DNA of 64,000 nucleotides, taken from NCBI GenBank assembly GCA_905479495.1, contig CAJQMR010000039.1, forward strand, positions 78,500 through 142,499. The letters are read 5' to 3'. How positions within the stretch are numbered: the first letter of the stretch is position 1; each line of letters begins with the position of its first letter. Source of the stretch: an uncultured Anaerolineae bacterium (GTDB lineage Bacteria > Chloroflexota > Anaerolineae > Promineifilales > Promineifilaceae). The translations under genes were made by a program, and so were the position numbers. Shown piece after piece: positions 45,909-54,753 of the stretch. Below the pieces are notes generated by a model. It did no database searches and was not told the DNA's origin. It saw only the letters and a list, made by a program, of their open reading frames with translations.

Positions 45909-45944
45909 GGCGGTCTGCACCTTTGGCCAAAGGTGCAGACCGCC
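45909..45944. repeat. Perfect 36-bp palindrome downstream of the radical SAM gene
   Basis: Positions 45909-45926 (GGCGGTCTGCACCTTTGG) are followed without a loop by the exact reverse complement. It sits 12 bp past the stop and is followed on the minus strand by TCTTTCTCT. Likely terminator; also reminiscent of a small mobile repeat. Confidence 0.8.
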
Positions 45945-45955
45945 GAATTTGTGGG

Positions 45956-47644
45956 TTAGTCGCGGTTTGCTTGCCAGCTTAAGGTTTGCAGCCCTACGCT
46001 CAAAGCAGATTTAACCGTGGAGATGTCAGAAGCCACCATCTTGAGATAGGTGATGATTGGGCCGGGACGGAACGCCCATTCACGGAAGGCACGGCGCTGC
46101 CAATACAGCAGGCGCTCGGCTGACAAACCTTCATAGTCCAGCACGGTGCCTTTATCCATATCCACCTGTTCCCAACGTGTACCCGGACGGAACCAGCCAT
46201 TTTTCACCACTTCAAAGAAGAAAGGTGTGCCGGGGTATGGCGCCGCTACATGGAACAGGGCAATATCCAGGGGCAATCCTTTGGAGAAATCAATCGTTTC
46301 GCGAATGGTTGCTTCCGTTTCACCAGGCAAGCCAATGATGAAGTAACCCCAGTTCTTAATACCAGCGTTACGTGCCCATTGCAGGGAACGAGCCGCTTTG
46401 TCTGGGTAAGCACCTTTGCGTGCATGACGCAAAATTTGTTCACTGCCGCTTTCGATACCCCAGGAAATAAGCCAGTTTCCAGCTTTGCCCATCATGGTTA
46501 GCAGCTCTTCATCCACGTAATCGACCCGGCTGTTGCAGGTCCATTTCAGGTTGATTTTCTCATCAATCATCCGTTGGCACAGTTCCATCACCTGGTCGCG
46601 ATTGACGGTGAAGAGGTCGGCATACATGTGAATGTTATTGAGGCCCATTTTCTTGAGCATCCACAACTCTTCCATAATATTTTCGGCCGAACGGAGGCGT
46701 ACAGAGAATTGGTAGCTAACGTGTTTGATGCAGTAGGTGCAGCCAGCGGGGCAGCCACGGCTGGTGACGATAAAGGTAAAGGGCCCTTTAATAAGCGGCA
46801 TCCGGTATTTGTCCCAGGGAAGCAGTTGGTGCATAGGCAACGGCATGTCATCCAGGTTAGGGATAAACGGCCGTGTCAGGTTCACCATGATCTCTTCCCC
46901 ATCGCGCCAGACTAGCCCTTTCAATTTACGCAAATTAACGGTGCCATCTTCATCATAAGCTGGCTCGTACATAGGATCGTGCGTATCAAAAATTTTCTGA
47001 ATGTTTTCAGGGCGCTGATCCACTTTGCCTTCCAACACATCCATCAAATCGCGAATGGTAAGGTCTGGCTCACCCAACAAAATGTAATCCAGGGCAGGAT
47101 ACGGCCGCATTGTTTCACGCGGAATGGGCGTTACGTGCGTGCCAAAAGCAATCGTTTGGGCCCCGCGCGCTTTGGCCAAAAAACAACCATACATATCATT
47201 TTCTAGCGTAGGTGCCGTGACCTGTGTCAGATAATACTTTGGTTTCAGCTCATCCAGCTTTTTGGCAAAAGCTGGCCAGCTCATCCGCTCAGCATTGGCG
47301 TCGATGACAGCGACAGAATGCTGTGGGTACAGCATGGCAGCCATCTGCGCCAGAGAAACCTGGGGCCATACCATATTTTCGCGGGTGCGACGCCCCACGC
47401 GATGCTGCGTCCGAATCCATAAGCCGCCATCGGGGGTTGGCGGATTGACCAAGACGATATCAACTGCTTTGGGATCGCGATCTTCTTCTAACAAGCCTTG
47501 ATGAACAATCTCATCCGCGTTAGGAAAATTGGCCATGCGTAGTTTGGGCACACGCCGGGTTCCCAAATTCTCTCGCAAGGGATCATCCTTGCGATTTTTT
47601 TTGTTGTCCTTTACATCCACATCTTCAAGCTTAACTTGACTCAT
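45956..47644 (-). CDS. B12-binding-domain radical SAM protein
   Basis: 562 residues. The N-terminal cobalamin-type Rossmann domain (about 55-220) starts DIVLVNPPTPDGGLW and contains SLAQMAAMLYPQHSVAVIDA and DYILLGEPDLTIRDLMD. The radical SAM domain carries Cys298-x3-Cys302-x2-Cys305 (SRGCPAGCTYC) for the 4Fe-4S cluster, followed by NIHMYADLFTVNRDQ and the GIESGSEQIL motif. The B12 domain lacks an obvious DxHxxG, so bound cobalamin is uncertain. Members of this class make C- or P-methylations and other hard modifications of sugars or lipids. Inside the glycan locus it may methylate a sugar. AGGAG ribosome site at the start. Confidence 0.88.
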   Translation of the reverse strand: MSQVKLEDVDVKDNKKNRKDDPLRENLGTRRVPKLRMANFPNADEIVHQGLLEEDRDPKAVDIVLVNPPTPDGGLWIRTQHRVGRRTRENMVWPQVSLAQMAAMLYPQHSVAVIDANAERMSWPAFAKKLDELKPKYYLTQVTAPTLENDMYGCFLAKARGAQTIAFGTHVTPIPRETMRPYPALDYILLGEPDLTIRDLMDVLEGKVDQRPENIQKIFDTHDPMYEPAYDEDGTVNLRKLKGLVWRDGEEIMVNLTRPFIPNLDDMPLPMHQLLPWDKYRMPLIKGPFTFIVTSRGCPAGCTYCIKHVSYQFSVRLRSAENIMEELWMLKKMGLNNIHMYADLFTVNRDQVMELCQRMIDEKINLKWTCNSRVDYVDEELLTMMGKAGNWLISWGIESGSEQILRHARKGAYPDKAARSLQWARNAGIKNWGYFIIGLPGETEATIRETIDFSKGLPLDIALFHVAAPYPGTPFFFEVVKNGWFRPGTRWEQVDMDKGTVLDYEGLSAERLLYWQRRAFREWAFRPGPIITYLKMVASDISTVKSALSVGLQTLSWQANRD

Positions 47645-47807
47645 TGTATTTCTCCTAGTACGCCTGTTTTCTTTTCTGATTCTGAGGCGGAACTATCAAT
47701 CTGCTAAGTATCTTTCACCAATTCGTTAACGGATTTGTTTTAAGCAATTGGTTTGATCCAGTTACTCAATCGCGGAACAGTTGGTAAACTGTTTATAAAT
47801 AATCGGC

Positions 47808-49010
47808 CTAACCGTATCCGGCCAGATCGCGCTTTGCTAAAATCTCACGCTGGCTTAGCTCTTCCAATACGCGCAGCAAAACCCAATAAATGATCAGCTG
47901 CAAGCCAACCAGTGTAGACATGGCGCTCCCTAAAAGATAGAGCCACACACGCTGAATGGGCCAATTCTGACTAATTGCTAAGGCAAGGCTACCAACGCCT
48001 AAGGCCAAACCCAGCAACCCGGCCAAAATACCCAGCCAGCCAAAATGATGATTAATCGGGGTTTTAAAAATTGGTTTGCTAAACAATCCCTGGCGAATTG
48101 GCTGTTTGTGGAAGATGGAAACCATGTAGTTGAAAGTGACACCAAGGGCAAAAATGCTGATGCCCCCAACAGAAGCGATGAGTGCCGTAAATACGGCCGT
48201 TACCCCCCAGGCCCCCAAACTTGTCGTATCCCCAATACGGGCAAATACCAATCCTAGCAAAACCAAAACAGCAATCCCAACACCAGCCAGGCCAATAAGC
48301 CCCAAAATACGGACGGGGTTATAGGTCATAGCCGTCCACACCATCGATTCCAGGAATAAACGGCCGTCGTGGACCACGCTCAACTTAGAGCGGCCCAGCC
48401 GCTCACTGTACGGAATTGGAATTTCCGTCATCTTGATTTGTTCATGCAGCGCCCGGGTGCTCATGACCGGGGTTAAATTTAGACCATCCGGCAGCGGATA
48501 AATCTTTTGCAGCACCTCGCGCTGGAACACACGCATTCCGCTGGCGCTGTCTGTAATGCGTTGTCGTCCCAAAATACTGAGCAAATTAGCAAAGAAAAAG
48601 TTACCCACGCGGCGCGTCAATGGCATCTCGCTGTCGGCACCCGCCATGCGCGAGCCAACTACAATTTCTGAGCCATTCATCGCTTCCACGCACAGCTTGG
48701 GGAAAAATTCCGGGGGATAAGTGCCATCAGCGTCCAAAAAGCCAATGAGTTCCCCTTTTGCCTGGCTAAAACCAGTCTTGAGCGCACCACCATACCCCTT
48801 GTTTTTCGGGTGCTGAATAAGCGTTACGCCTTCAATACTGCCAGCAATCTCAACAGTTTTATCTTTGGAACCATCATCAACAACAAGCAGTTCCAGGCCA
48901 TCTACGCCAACTTCGCGCAGGGAATCACGGACAGCCAATACACGATGAGCGATTTCAGCAATCCCATCTTCTTCATTATAGGCCGGTATAACAACGGAAA
49001 GTGTGGTCAT
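47808..49010 (-). CDS. Dolichyl/polyprenyl-phosphate sugar synthase-like GT2 with membrane helices
   Basis: 400 residues. A GT-A domain starts SVVIPAYNEEDGIAEIA, with LLVVDDGSKDKT and the catalytic FLDADGTYPPEFFP (Asp-x-Asp); SASGMRVFQREVL follows. Four C-terminal helices (for example ILGLIGLAGVGIAVLVLLGLVF) anchor it. Enzymes of this kind load glucose, mannose or GlcNAc onto polyprenyl phosphate. They supply the GT39-like proteins at 12732 and 27271, which need such donors. The gene is bordered by double-hairpin element d upstream. Confidence 0.88.
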   Translation of the reverse strand: MTTLSVVIPAYNEEDGIAEIAHRVLAVRDSLREVGVDGLELLVVDDGSKDKTVEIAGSIEGVTLIQHPKNKGYGGALKTGFSQAKGELIGFLDADGTYPPEFFPKLCVEAMNGSEIVVGSRMAGADSEMPLTRRVGNFFFANLLSILGRQRITDSASGMRVFQREVLQKIYPLPDGLNLTPVMSTRALHEQIKMTEIPIPYSERLGRSKLSVVHDGRLFLESMVWTAMTYNPVRILGLIGLAGVGIAVLVLLGLVFARIGDTTSLGAWGVTAVFTALIASVGGISIFALGVTFNYMVSIFHKQPIRQGLFSKPIFKTPINHHFGWLGILAGLLGLALGVGSLALAISQNWPIQRVWLYLLGSAMSTLVGLQLIIYWVLLRVLEELSQREILAKRDLAGYG

Positions 49011-49033
49011 AATTTAGTTGCACCAATTCATTT

Positions 49034-49135
49034 GTAAAAGCCAAAAAGAAATTTGAAAAAACAAGTGCAGCTTTGGCTTTTACTTAAGCAAACCACAGAA
49101 AAATCCCCTTTCGTTTCAGAACACTTTCTGTGGTT
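49034..49135. repeat. Intergenic double-hairpin element d
   Basis: Hairpin 1: GTAAAAGCCAAA (49034-49045) with TTTGGCTTTTAC (49072-49083), 12 bp perfect. Linker TTAAG. Hairpin 2: AACCACAGAAA (49091-49101) with TTTCTGTGGTT (49125-49135), 11 bp perfect. Best-preserved member of the family. Confidence 0.7.
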
Positions 49136-49221
49136 GGCAATTTTGCGTATGCGTTAAAAGTTTGTATACGCAACACTATAAGATCGTTTTCTTAAGCTTT
49201 GTCTGTAGGCTTTTGCCAAGT

Positions 49222-49956
49222 CTAAAAATAAATCGTTTTTTCCTGGGCAGATGTTTGCCCATCAATGGTTTTAATCACTCTGGCAGGAACACCAGCAACA
49301 ACGGAGTGAGACGGTACATCTTTGGTAACAACAGCTCCGGCCGCCACCACAGAACCTTTACCCACGCGGACACCATCAGTGATAACAGCCCCAGCCCCCA
49401 GCCAACAATCATCTTCAATAACGATGCCTTCAGCCGTAATGCCTTGATCGATAAACGGCCGTTTCGGGTCATCGAAAATATGGTTTACCGCAATGATCTG
49501 GGTAAATGGCGAGGTAAACACCCGGTCCCCAATGGTGACGCCGCCCTGACCGCGAATGATACTGTACTCACCAATTAAACTATCGCGGCCAATTTTGATG
49601 CCTGAATTTGGCAAATTTCGAAAATTGTAAACATGCAAAACAGCCCCATGCATCACAATTGAATCTTCACCAATTTCAATACCGTTAGGACAAGCATGCA
49701 AATAGCTGCCTTGGTCCAGGTAAACGCCATTTTTCAGCGTGATCTGGTCCGCAAAACGAAGGCGAACATTATTCTCAATTGCCGCCATGCCATCCATGTT
49801 GAGAATGAGACGATAAACAAAACCGCGCAGACCAACACCCACAATGGTAGGCACCCAACCCACCAGGAAAAACAGGAGCTGTTCTAAAATGTAACGCCCC
49901 AGCCCTGTCGCCTGGCGACTCAAATATAGTTGAAGACTTCCAAGAATTTTTGACAC
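49222..49956 (-). CDS. Hexapeptide-repeat (LbH) acyltransferase
   Basis: 244 residues. After an N-terminal helical/hydrophobic segment (LEQLLFFLVGWVPTIVGVGL) come hexapeptide repeats forming a left-handed beta helix: IGEDSIVMHGAVLH, IGRDSLIGEYSIIRGQGG, IGDRVFTSPFTQIIAVNH, IEDDCWLGAGAVITDGVRVGKGSVVAAGAVV. The His in the AVNHIF loop is the likely catalytic base. It fits O-acetyl- or other acyltransferases of polysaccharide loci. GTG start. First gene of the minus-strand cluster, with a candidate promoter at 49986-50014. Confidence 0.9.
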   Translation of the reverse strand: MSKILGSLQLYLSRQATGLGRYILEQLLFFLVGWVPTIVGVGLRGFVYRLILNMDGMAAIENNVRLRFADQITLKNGVYLDQGSYLHACPNGIEIGEDSIVMHGAVLHVYNFRNLPNSGIKIGRDSLIGEYSIIRGQGGVTIGDRVFTSPFTQIIAVNHIFDDPKRPFIDQGITAEGIVIEDDCWLGAGAVITDGVRVGKGSVVAAGAVVTKDVPSHSVVAGVPARVIKTIDGQTSAQEKTIYF

Positions 49957-49985
49957 AGTGATATTTTGTAACCGTTCGTTGCGTG

Positions 49986-50014
49986 ATTTTGTGATTGATA
50001 AAATATGGGGTCAA
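49986..50014 (-). promoter_or_regulatory. Candidate promoter at the head of the glycan cluster
   Basis: On the minus strand TTGACC (50014-50009), a 17-bp spacer, and CAAAAT (49991-49986) lie 30 bp upstream of the acyltransferase start. The -10 is weak. Pattern prediction only. Confidence 0.35.
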
Positions 50015-50223
50015 TGGCTACCGTCTTGCGCTATAAATCATTGAAACGATAACTTTGCTGAATCGTGGCAGGTATTGGCTCACAATATAACATAATTGTT
50101 AACCTGCTAACGGTGCAAATTATGGGTGAGTGATCTTACAAGGGAGCTTACAGGTAACATGCGTCACTTTCTCCTGCAAACAAATCATAGAGTTCTTCGT
50201 TTTACCCTTCTCTAAATCTCTAC

Positions 50224-50252
50224 TTGACACACATTGCCATCGATATTAAAAT
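50224..50252 (+). promoter_or_regulatory. Strong sigma-70-like promoter for the regulator operon
   Basis: Perfect TTGACA (50224-50229), 17-bp spacer and TAAAAT (50247-50252), about 50 bp before the regulator ATG. The divergent gap 49957-50302 also has a CATAATT (50091-50097) / AATTATG (50118-50124) inverted repeat; no gene. Confidence 0.7.
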
Positions 50253-50302
50253 CCCTTTCATCATTTAAAATAATTCAAATGTTTATCTAAAGTAAAATAA
50301 AT

Positions 50303-50926
50303 ATGCCCTCACCCAATGAAGTAACTGAAGAATTTGTTGTTGACGATCTGGAAGTCTTAAAAGCAATTGCCCACAACACCCGTCTGGATATATTGCAATC
50401 ACTCAAGCACCCCAAAACCGTCAAGGAAATCGCCCAACGGCTAGATATCGCGGCCACCAAACTTTATTATCACGTTAACCTGATGGAAAAACATGGCCTC
50501 ATTCAGGTTGTCGAAACAAATATCGTCTCTGGCATTATCGAGAAAAAATACCAGGTCACGGCTCGCAATTATCGTTTGCAGGATGGCTTACTAACCGAAG
50601 GCGCTGACCACAGTGCAGAAATTGACTTAATGCTAGGTGCTATCTTTAGCACAACGCGATCAGAGATCAAACGCAGCATCAAAGCCAAACAAATGGGTCT
50701 GACCAAAGAAGATAAACGGGGACTTCTATGGCACTCAGGCGTGCAGCTTACACCAGCGCAATTTACCGAGTTCCATGAACAGTTTGAAAAACTCTTGCGG
50801 GAAATGGAAGCTCAAAGCAAGCAAAATAAAGGTAATGACCAAAATATTGACGCCAATCATTTTGGCATCACGGTTGCCTTCTATCCAATTTATCGGCCCA
50901 ACGAAGATGAGGATGAATCGGCATGA
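50303..50926 (+). CDS. ArsR-like winged-helix transcriptional regulator
   Basis: 207 residues. The winged helix occupies about residues 15-95: LKAIAHNTRLDILQSLKHP, KTVKEIAQRLDIAATKLYYHVNLMEKHGLI (recognition helix with the LYYHV motif typical of HTH_20/ArsR_5 proteins), then a wing IIEKKYQVTARNY. The C-terminal half (about 100-207) is helical and probably binds a ligand or dimerises. It is the first gene of a four-gene plus-strand unit and likely controls it, possibly binding its own promoter at 50224. Ends overlapping the next start by 4 bp. Confidence 0.87.
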   Translation: MPSPNEVTEEFVVDDLEVLKAIAHNTRLDILQSLKHPKTVKEIAQRLDIAATKLYYHVNLMEKHGLIQVVETNIVSGIIEKKYQVTARNYRLQDGLLTEGADHSAEIDLMLGAIFSTTRSEIKRSIKAKQMGLTKEDKRGLLWHSGVQLTPAQFTEFHEQFEKLLREMEAQSKQNKGNDQNIDANHFGITVAFYPIYRPNEDEDESA

Positions 50927-51909
50927 AATATAATTTTCCCAACCACCTACAAAATTACACATGGCGGCCACTGCAAGAAAATGATGGCGCACGTATTGAA
51001 GCAATGGTCAATGCTGCCGCCAAAATCGATCAGGCCGAAGCTGGCATTTCCCAGGAACGGGTGCAACAAATATTTGCTATGTTGGGTGAGGAAGTGGCAA
51101 CTGATACGCTTACGGCCGTTTCCCCCCAAGGTACAATCGCCGCCCTGGCACTCATCTTAACCCCTCCCCAAGAAGACGAGCATCTCGCCATGATCAGCGG
51201 CATTGTCCACCCTGACCACCGGGGGAAGGGCATTGGCAGCACCATTTTAAACTGGATGGAGAACCTCACTCGCCAAAAATTCAGCCAGTTCAACGACAAC
51301 AAGCCTCGTCTTTTGCGCACCAGCTGCCAGGATTTCATGGCCGAGCGTATTGCCTTGTTTGAACAACACCAGTTTGAAGCTGCCCGCTACAGCTACAAAA
51401 TGCGCCATGATCTGGCCCAGCCTTTGCCAGAAAAGTCCTTTCCGAAAGGATTACAAATCGTCAATTGGAACCAAGAAATAGACGCTGACCTGATGCATAC
51501 ATTTAACGAAGCCTTCAGTGAACATTGGGGCTTGCCGACGATGACCGAGGAACTGTGGCAAAAATTCTTTGTCGGTGTACCCCAATTTCGCAGCGACCTC
51601 ACCTATTTGGCAATGGATGGCGACACGATTGTTGGCTTTTGCCTCAATTGGGTAGATGAACCCCAAAACAAGCAAACCGGCATCGGCGAAGGCTGGATTG
51701 AAGCTGTGGGCACGCTGCCTGCCTGGCGAGGTCGGGGATTGGCCTCCGCGCTTATAGTTCATTCAATGCGCGCTTTTTTAGCTGAGGGACTTCAGCGAGC
51801 AGGTTTAGACGTTGACACACAAAATCCAACGGGGGCCTTGCGGCTCTATGAAAAATTGGGGTTTGAGGCGATCAAAAGAACTGTCATCTTTACCAAAAAA
51901 CTTGGGTGA
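50923..51909 (+). CDS. Tandem GNAT N-acetyltransferase
   Basis: 328 residues with two GNAT domains. Domain 1 (about 10-150) has the acetyl-CoA motif HPDHRGKGIGSTILNWM. Domain 2 (about 170-325) has GTLPAWRGRGLASALIVHSM and ends DTQNPTGALRLYEKLGFEAI. Both pyrophosphate-binding loops (RGKGIG and RGRGLA) look intact. Two-domain GNATs include mycothiol synthase-like and aminoglycoside-type enzymes; the substrate here is unknown. Translationally coupled to the regulator and 3 bp from the nucleotidyltransferase, so the three act together. Confidence 0.9.
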   Translation: MKYNFPNHLQNYTWRPLQENDGARIEAMVNAAAKIDQAEAGISQERVQQIFAMLGEEVATDTLTAVSPQGTIAALALILTPPQEDEHLAMISGIVHPDHRGKGIGSTILNWMENLTRQKFSQFNDNKPRLLRTSCQDFMAERIALFEQHQFEAARYSYKMRHDLAQPLPEKSFPKGLQIVNWNQEIDADLMHTFNEAFSEHWGLPTMTEELWQKFFVGVPQFRSDLTYLAMDGDTIVGFCLNWVDEPQNKQTGIGEGWIEAVGTLPAWRGRGLASALIVHSMRAFLAEGLQRAGLDVDTQNPTGALRLYEKLGFEAIKRTVIFTKKLG

Positions 51910-51912
51910 ACA

Positions 51913-52758
51913 ATGAGTAAGATTAGCGAAACTTTCCTGGAAATAGCCCGGCAGAATACGGCCGTATTCCAACAAAATCCCCACATCAAAGCCATCCTCG
52001 TCACCGGCTCCGTGGCCAAAGGCGTCGCCGATGACAACTCCGACATCGACATCATCATGTATTACGACGAGCTGCCTGACGAAGCAGCCTTTGAAGCGTA
52101 TCGCCAGGCTGCCTTGGACTCCGGCGGTGGTTTTTACGGCGGCAACGCCGCAGAAGGCTTTGCCCTCTTCCAATATATCGACGGCCTTCGCCACGACTTT
52201 GCCCACGCTCCGCTCAGCGAAACCGAAGAACTGCTGGCTGAGTTTCTGGCCGAACCCGATTTAGAAAACAATAACAAACAAATCATGCTCGACGGCATTC
52301 TCACCGGTGTACCCCTAAAAGGGGCCGAGATCACCCAAAAATGGAAAGACCAGCTGGCCAACTACCCACCCCAATTGGGCGAGATGCTGGTAAAAAAATA
52401 TTTGCGCTTTCGGCCCCATTGGGTGCTGCAAAAAATGGGCGTTGATCGTAATGAGGTTATCTTTTTGCAGGAAGAGTTGCTCAACGCCGTGCAAAACATC
52501 TTTGGCGTGTTGTGCGGGTTAAACAAACTGTACCATCCTGGTAAAATTAAAGGTCTCAACTATACCGTGGCCAAAATGCAGTTGGCCCCACCAAATGTGG
52601 CCAGTCGTCTGCCTGGTTTATTTGAGGTGGATGGGCAAACGGCCGTAAACCAACTCAAACAGCTCATCGAAGAAACCATCGAACTGGTGGAAACCCACCT
52701 CCCCCAAATCGACACCACCCCCACCCGCAAACTATTTACCATGCAGCTGCGCAAATAA
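51913..52758 (+). CDS. Nucleotidyltransferase-domain protein
   Basis: 281 residues. The N-terminal Pol beta-type fold has ILVTGSVAKGVADDNSDIDI: the Gly-Ser motif and the two catalytic Asp (DID). The C-terminal half is helical (EEVIFLQEELLNAVQNIF, KLYHPGKIKGLNYTVAKM). This layout resembles aminoglycoside or lincosamide nucleotidyltransferases and related small-molecule AMP transferases. With the GNAT upstream it could form a detoxification or resistance pair; that is inference. Follows the GNAT gene by 3 bp. Confidence 0.82.
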   Translation: MSKISETFLEIARQNTAVFQQNPHIKAILVTGSVAKGVADDNSDIDIIMYYDELPDEAAFEAYRQAALDSGGGFYGGNAAEGFALFQYIDGLRHDFAHAPLSETEELLAEFLAEPDLENNNKQIMLDGILTGVPLKGAEITQKWKDQLANYPPQLGEMLVKKYLRFRPHWVLQKMGVDRNEVIFLQEELLNAVQNIFGVLCGLNKLYHPGKIKGLNYTVAKMQLAPPNVASRLPGLFEVDGQTAVNQLKQLIEETIELVETHLPQIDTTPTRKLFTMQLRK

Positions 52759-52777
52759 TCAAACGCAAGAAAACTGA

Positions 52778-52804
52778 ATCTGCGTCCATCTGCGTAATCT
52801 GCGG
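52778..52804. repeat. ATCTGCGT short tandem repeat
   Basis: Three ATCTGCG(T/G) copies at about 10-base spacing (52778, 52788, 52797) in the leader of the S9 peptidase gene, just before its AGGAG ribosome site. Confidence 0.6.
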
Positions 52805-52821
52805 ATTTTTAGGAGAAAAAC

Positions 52822-54729
52822 ATGAAGCGAATTGAATCTTTTTTATCCGCCCGGCTCTTTTTAGTGCCGCAGCTTGTTGGCGACCGCCTCTACTTTATTA
52901 GCAATTTAAACGGCCGTAACAGCCTCTATGCCATGAATCGCGGAGGCAGCGTGCCCGAACCCCTGCTGCCTCCCGACATCGCTTTGCAAAATCCCCATCT
53001 CATGCCTGGGCGCTCCTTCATCGTCTTTCCCAAGCTAAACCAAATTGTGGTCATGCTCGACCAGGACGGCGACGAAAATTACCTGCCGATGCGCATTCCA
53101 CTGGACGGCGGCTACCCTGAACCCGTCTTCGCTGACGCTTTTGCCAACCATCGCGTCAGTACAGAAGACGCCGATTTGGAACGCAACACGCTTGTTTTTG
53201 TCGCAGAATCGCGCACGGAACCCCTGATGCGTTCTTATCTGGCCAACCTGGAAACAGGCGAGTTAACCAAGCTCAACGAAAGCCAGTTTGGCGGCATGCC
53301 CAGCGGCAGCAATGAAGACAAATCAAAATTTATCCTGGCCGAAGGCTATGGCGCGGGTGATGGTGTGCTGTTCCGCTTCAACCTGGGCGATGACAAACCC
53401 ACCACCCTGCTGGGCACGCCCATGGCCGAGCGTGCGCCCGACAGTGAGCCGCGCAAGTACAGCCTGGGGCAGACCTACTTCATCCGCAATGACAGCGGCC
53501 TCCTACTCACCACTTCCGAATATGAGGATACTTACGGCCTGGCCTATCTAGACTTCAATAGCCCAACTGACCTGAAACAAATTCCCATCACCGGCACGCA
53601 GCACGAGGGCGTGGGCGAGTTGGAAGAAATTCGCCATCTCACTGGGCAAACCTACCTGCTCATTTACAACATCGACGGCAGTTCCTGGGCCTATGAAGCG
53701 GAGTTGGACGAAGACAACCTGACGATGAAAGCGACACACCTTCTTTGCGGTAAAGGTGAACTGGCTGGCGGTGTGTTGGAGTCGATCCACTACAACAAGG
53801 TTCAGGATGAGTATGCGCTGTCGTTTTCAACGGCCGTTTCCCCCACCCAACTCTACACCATCAGCGGCAAAAACCGGGACAACCGCCAGCGGCACACCAA
53901 CGAACGCATCCTGGGCCTGCCCGGCGCATGGCTTTCTCCCGGTGAAGATTACCCTTTCACCAGCTACGACGGCTTGCGCATCTCCGCCCGGCTCTATATG
54001 CCCGCCGACGAATTGGGTTATGAAGGGGCACGCCCGCTGGTCTACTACATCCACGGCGGGCCACAGGGCCAGGAACGGCCTGATTTTGCCTGGTTTTCCA
54101 TGCCCTTCATTCAATTTCTCACGCTCAACGGCTTTGCCGTCTTTGTCCCCAACGTACGCGGCAGCACCGGCTACGGCTTTAGCTACATGCACCACGTTGT
54201 GCGCGATTGGGGCGGGGCCGACCGGCTGGACCACGTTCACGCCATGACGGAGGTCTTGCCCAAAGATGAGCGCATCGACACAAAGCGCGCTGGCGTGGTC
54301 GGCCGTTCCTACGGCGGCTACATGACCCTCACCCTGGCCAGCCGCCATCCCGAGCTGTGGGCTGCCGCCATCGACATGTTTGGTCCCTACGACCTGCTCA
54401 CCTTCGCCAGCCGCGTGCCAGAAACGTGGAAACCGTTCATGAAAATGCTCGTCGGCGACCCCGAAACAGAGCAAGATTTCATGCGGGAACGCTCGCCGCG
54501 CACCTACATCGAGCAGGTCACTGCGCCCATGCTGGTTGTCCAGGGCAAAAACGATCCCCGCGTCATCGAGCAAGAGTCACGCGAGTTGGTAGAAAAGCTG
54601 CGCGAAATTGGCAAAGAAGTCGATTACCTCATGTTCCCCGACGAAGGGCATGATGTGCTGAAATATGAAAATCGGGTCAAGGTGTACACCACCATGACCG
54701 ACTTCTTCAAAAAGCATTTGGGATCGTAA
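52822..54729 (+). CDS. S9 family peptidase (acylaminoacyl/dipeptidyl peptidase type)
   Basis: 635 residues. An N-terminal seven-bladed propeller (about 1-370) limits access to an alpha/beta-hydrolase domain. The catalytic triad is readable: Ser496 in GRSYGGYMTL, Asp578 in GKNDPRV and His610 in DEGHDVL. The oxyanion HGGPQGQ and the NVRGSTGYG segment are typical of S9C acylaminoacyl peptidases. No signal peptide, so it is cytoplasmic and probably recycles short peptides. AGGAG precedes ATG 52822. A strong terminator follows. A second, different S9 enzyme is at 61999. Confidence 0.94.
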   Translation: MKRIESFLSARLFLVPQLVGDRLYFISNLNGRNSLYAMNRGGSVPEPLLPPDIALQNPHLMPGRSFIVFPKLNQIVVMLDQDGDENYLPMRIPLDGGYPEPVFADAFANHRVSTEDADLERNTLVFVAESRTEPLMRSYLANLETGELTKLNESQFGGMPSGSNEDKSKFILAEGYGAGDGVLFRFNLGDDKPTTLLGTPMAERAPDSEPRKYSLGQTYFIRNDSGLLLTTSEYEDTYGLAYLDFNSPTDLKQIPITGTQHEGVGELEEIRHLTGQTYLLIYNIDGSSWAYEAELDEDNLTMKATHLLCGKGELAGGVLESIHYNKVQDEYALSFSTAVSPTQLYTISGKNRDNRQRHTNERILGLPGAWLSPGEDYPFTSYDGLRISARLYMPADELGYEGARPLVYYIHGGPQGQERPDFAWFSMPFIQFLTLNGFAVFVPNVRGSTGYGFSYMHHVVRDWGGADRLDHVHAMTEVLPKDERIDTKRAGVVGRSYGGYMTLTLASRHPELWAAAIDMFGPYDLLTFASRVPETWKPFMKMLVGDPETEQDFMRERSPRTYIEQVTAPMLVVQGKNDPRVIEQESRELVEKLREIGKEVDYLMFPDEGHDVLKYENRVKVYTTMTDFFKKHLGS

Positions 54730-54753
54730 AGCCAACGACATAATTTAGAGAAC

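Noticed and set aside
53827..54573. Long open frame on the minus strand (248 codons)
   Set aside because: Antisense to the catalytic half of the S9 peptidase; no motif, no ribosome site, composition of a shadow frame.
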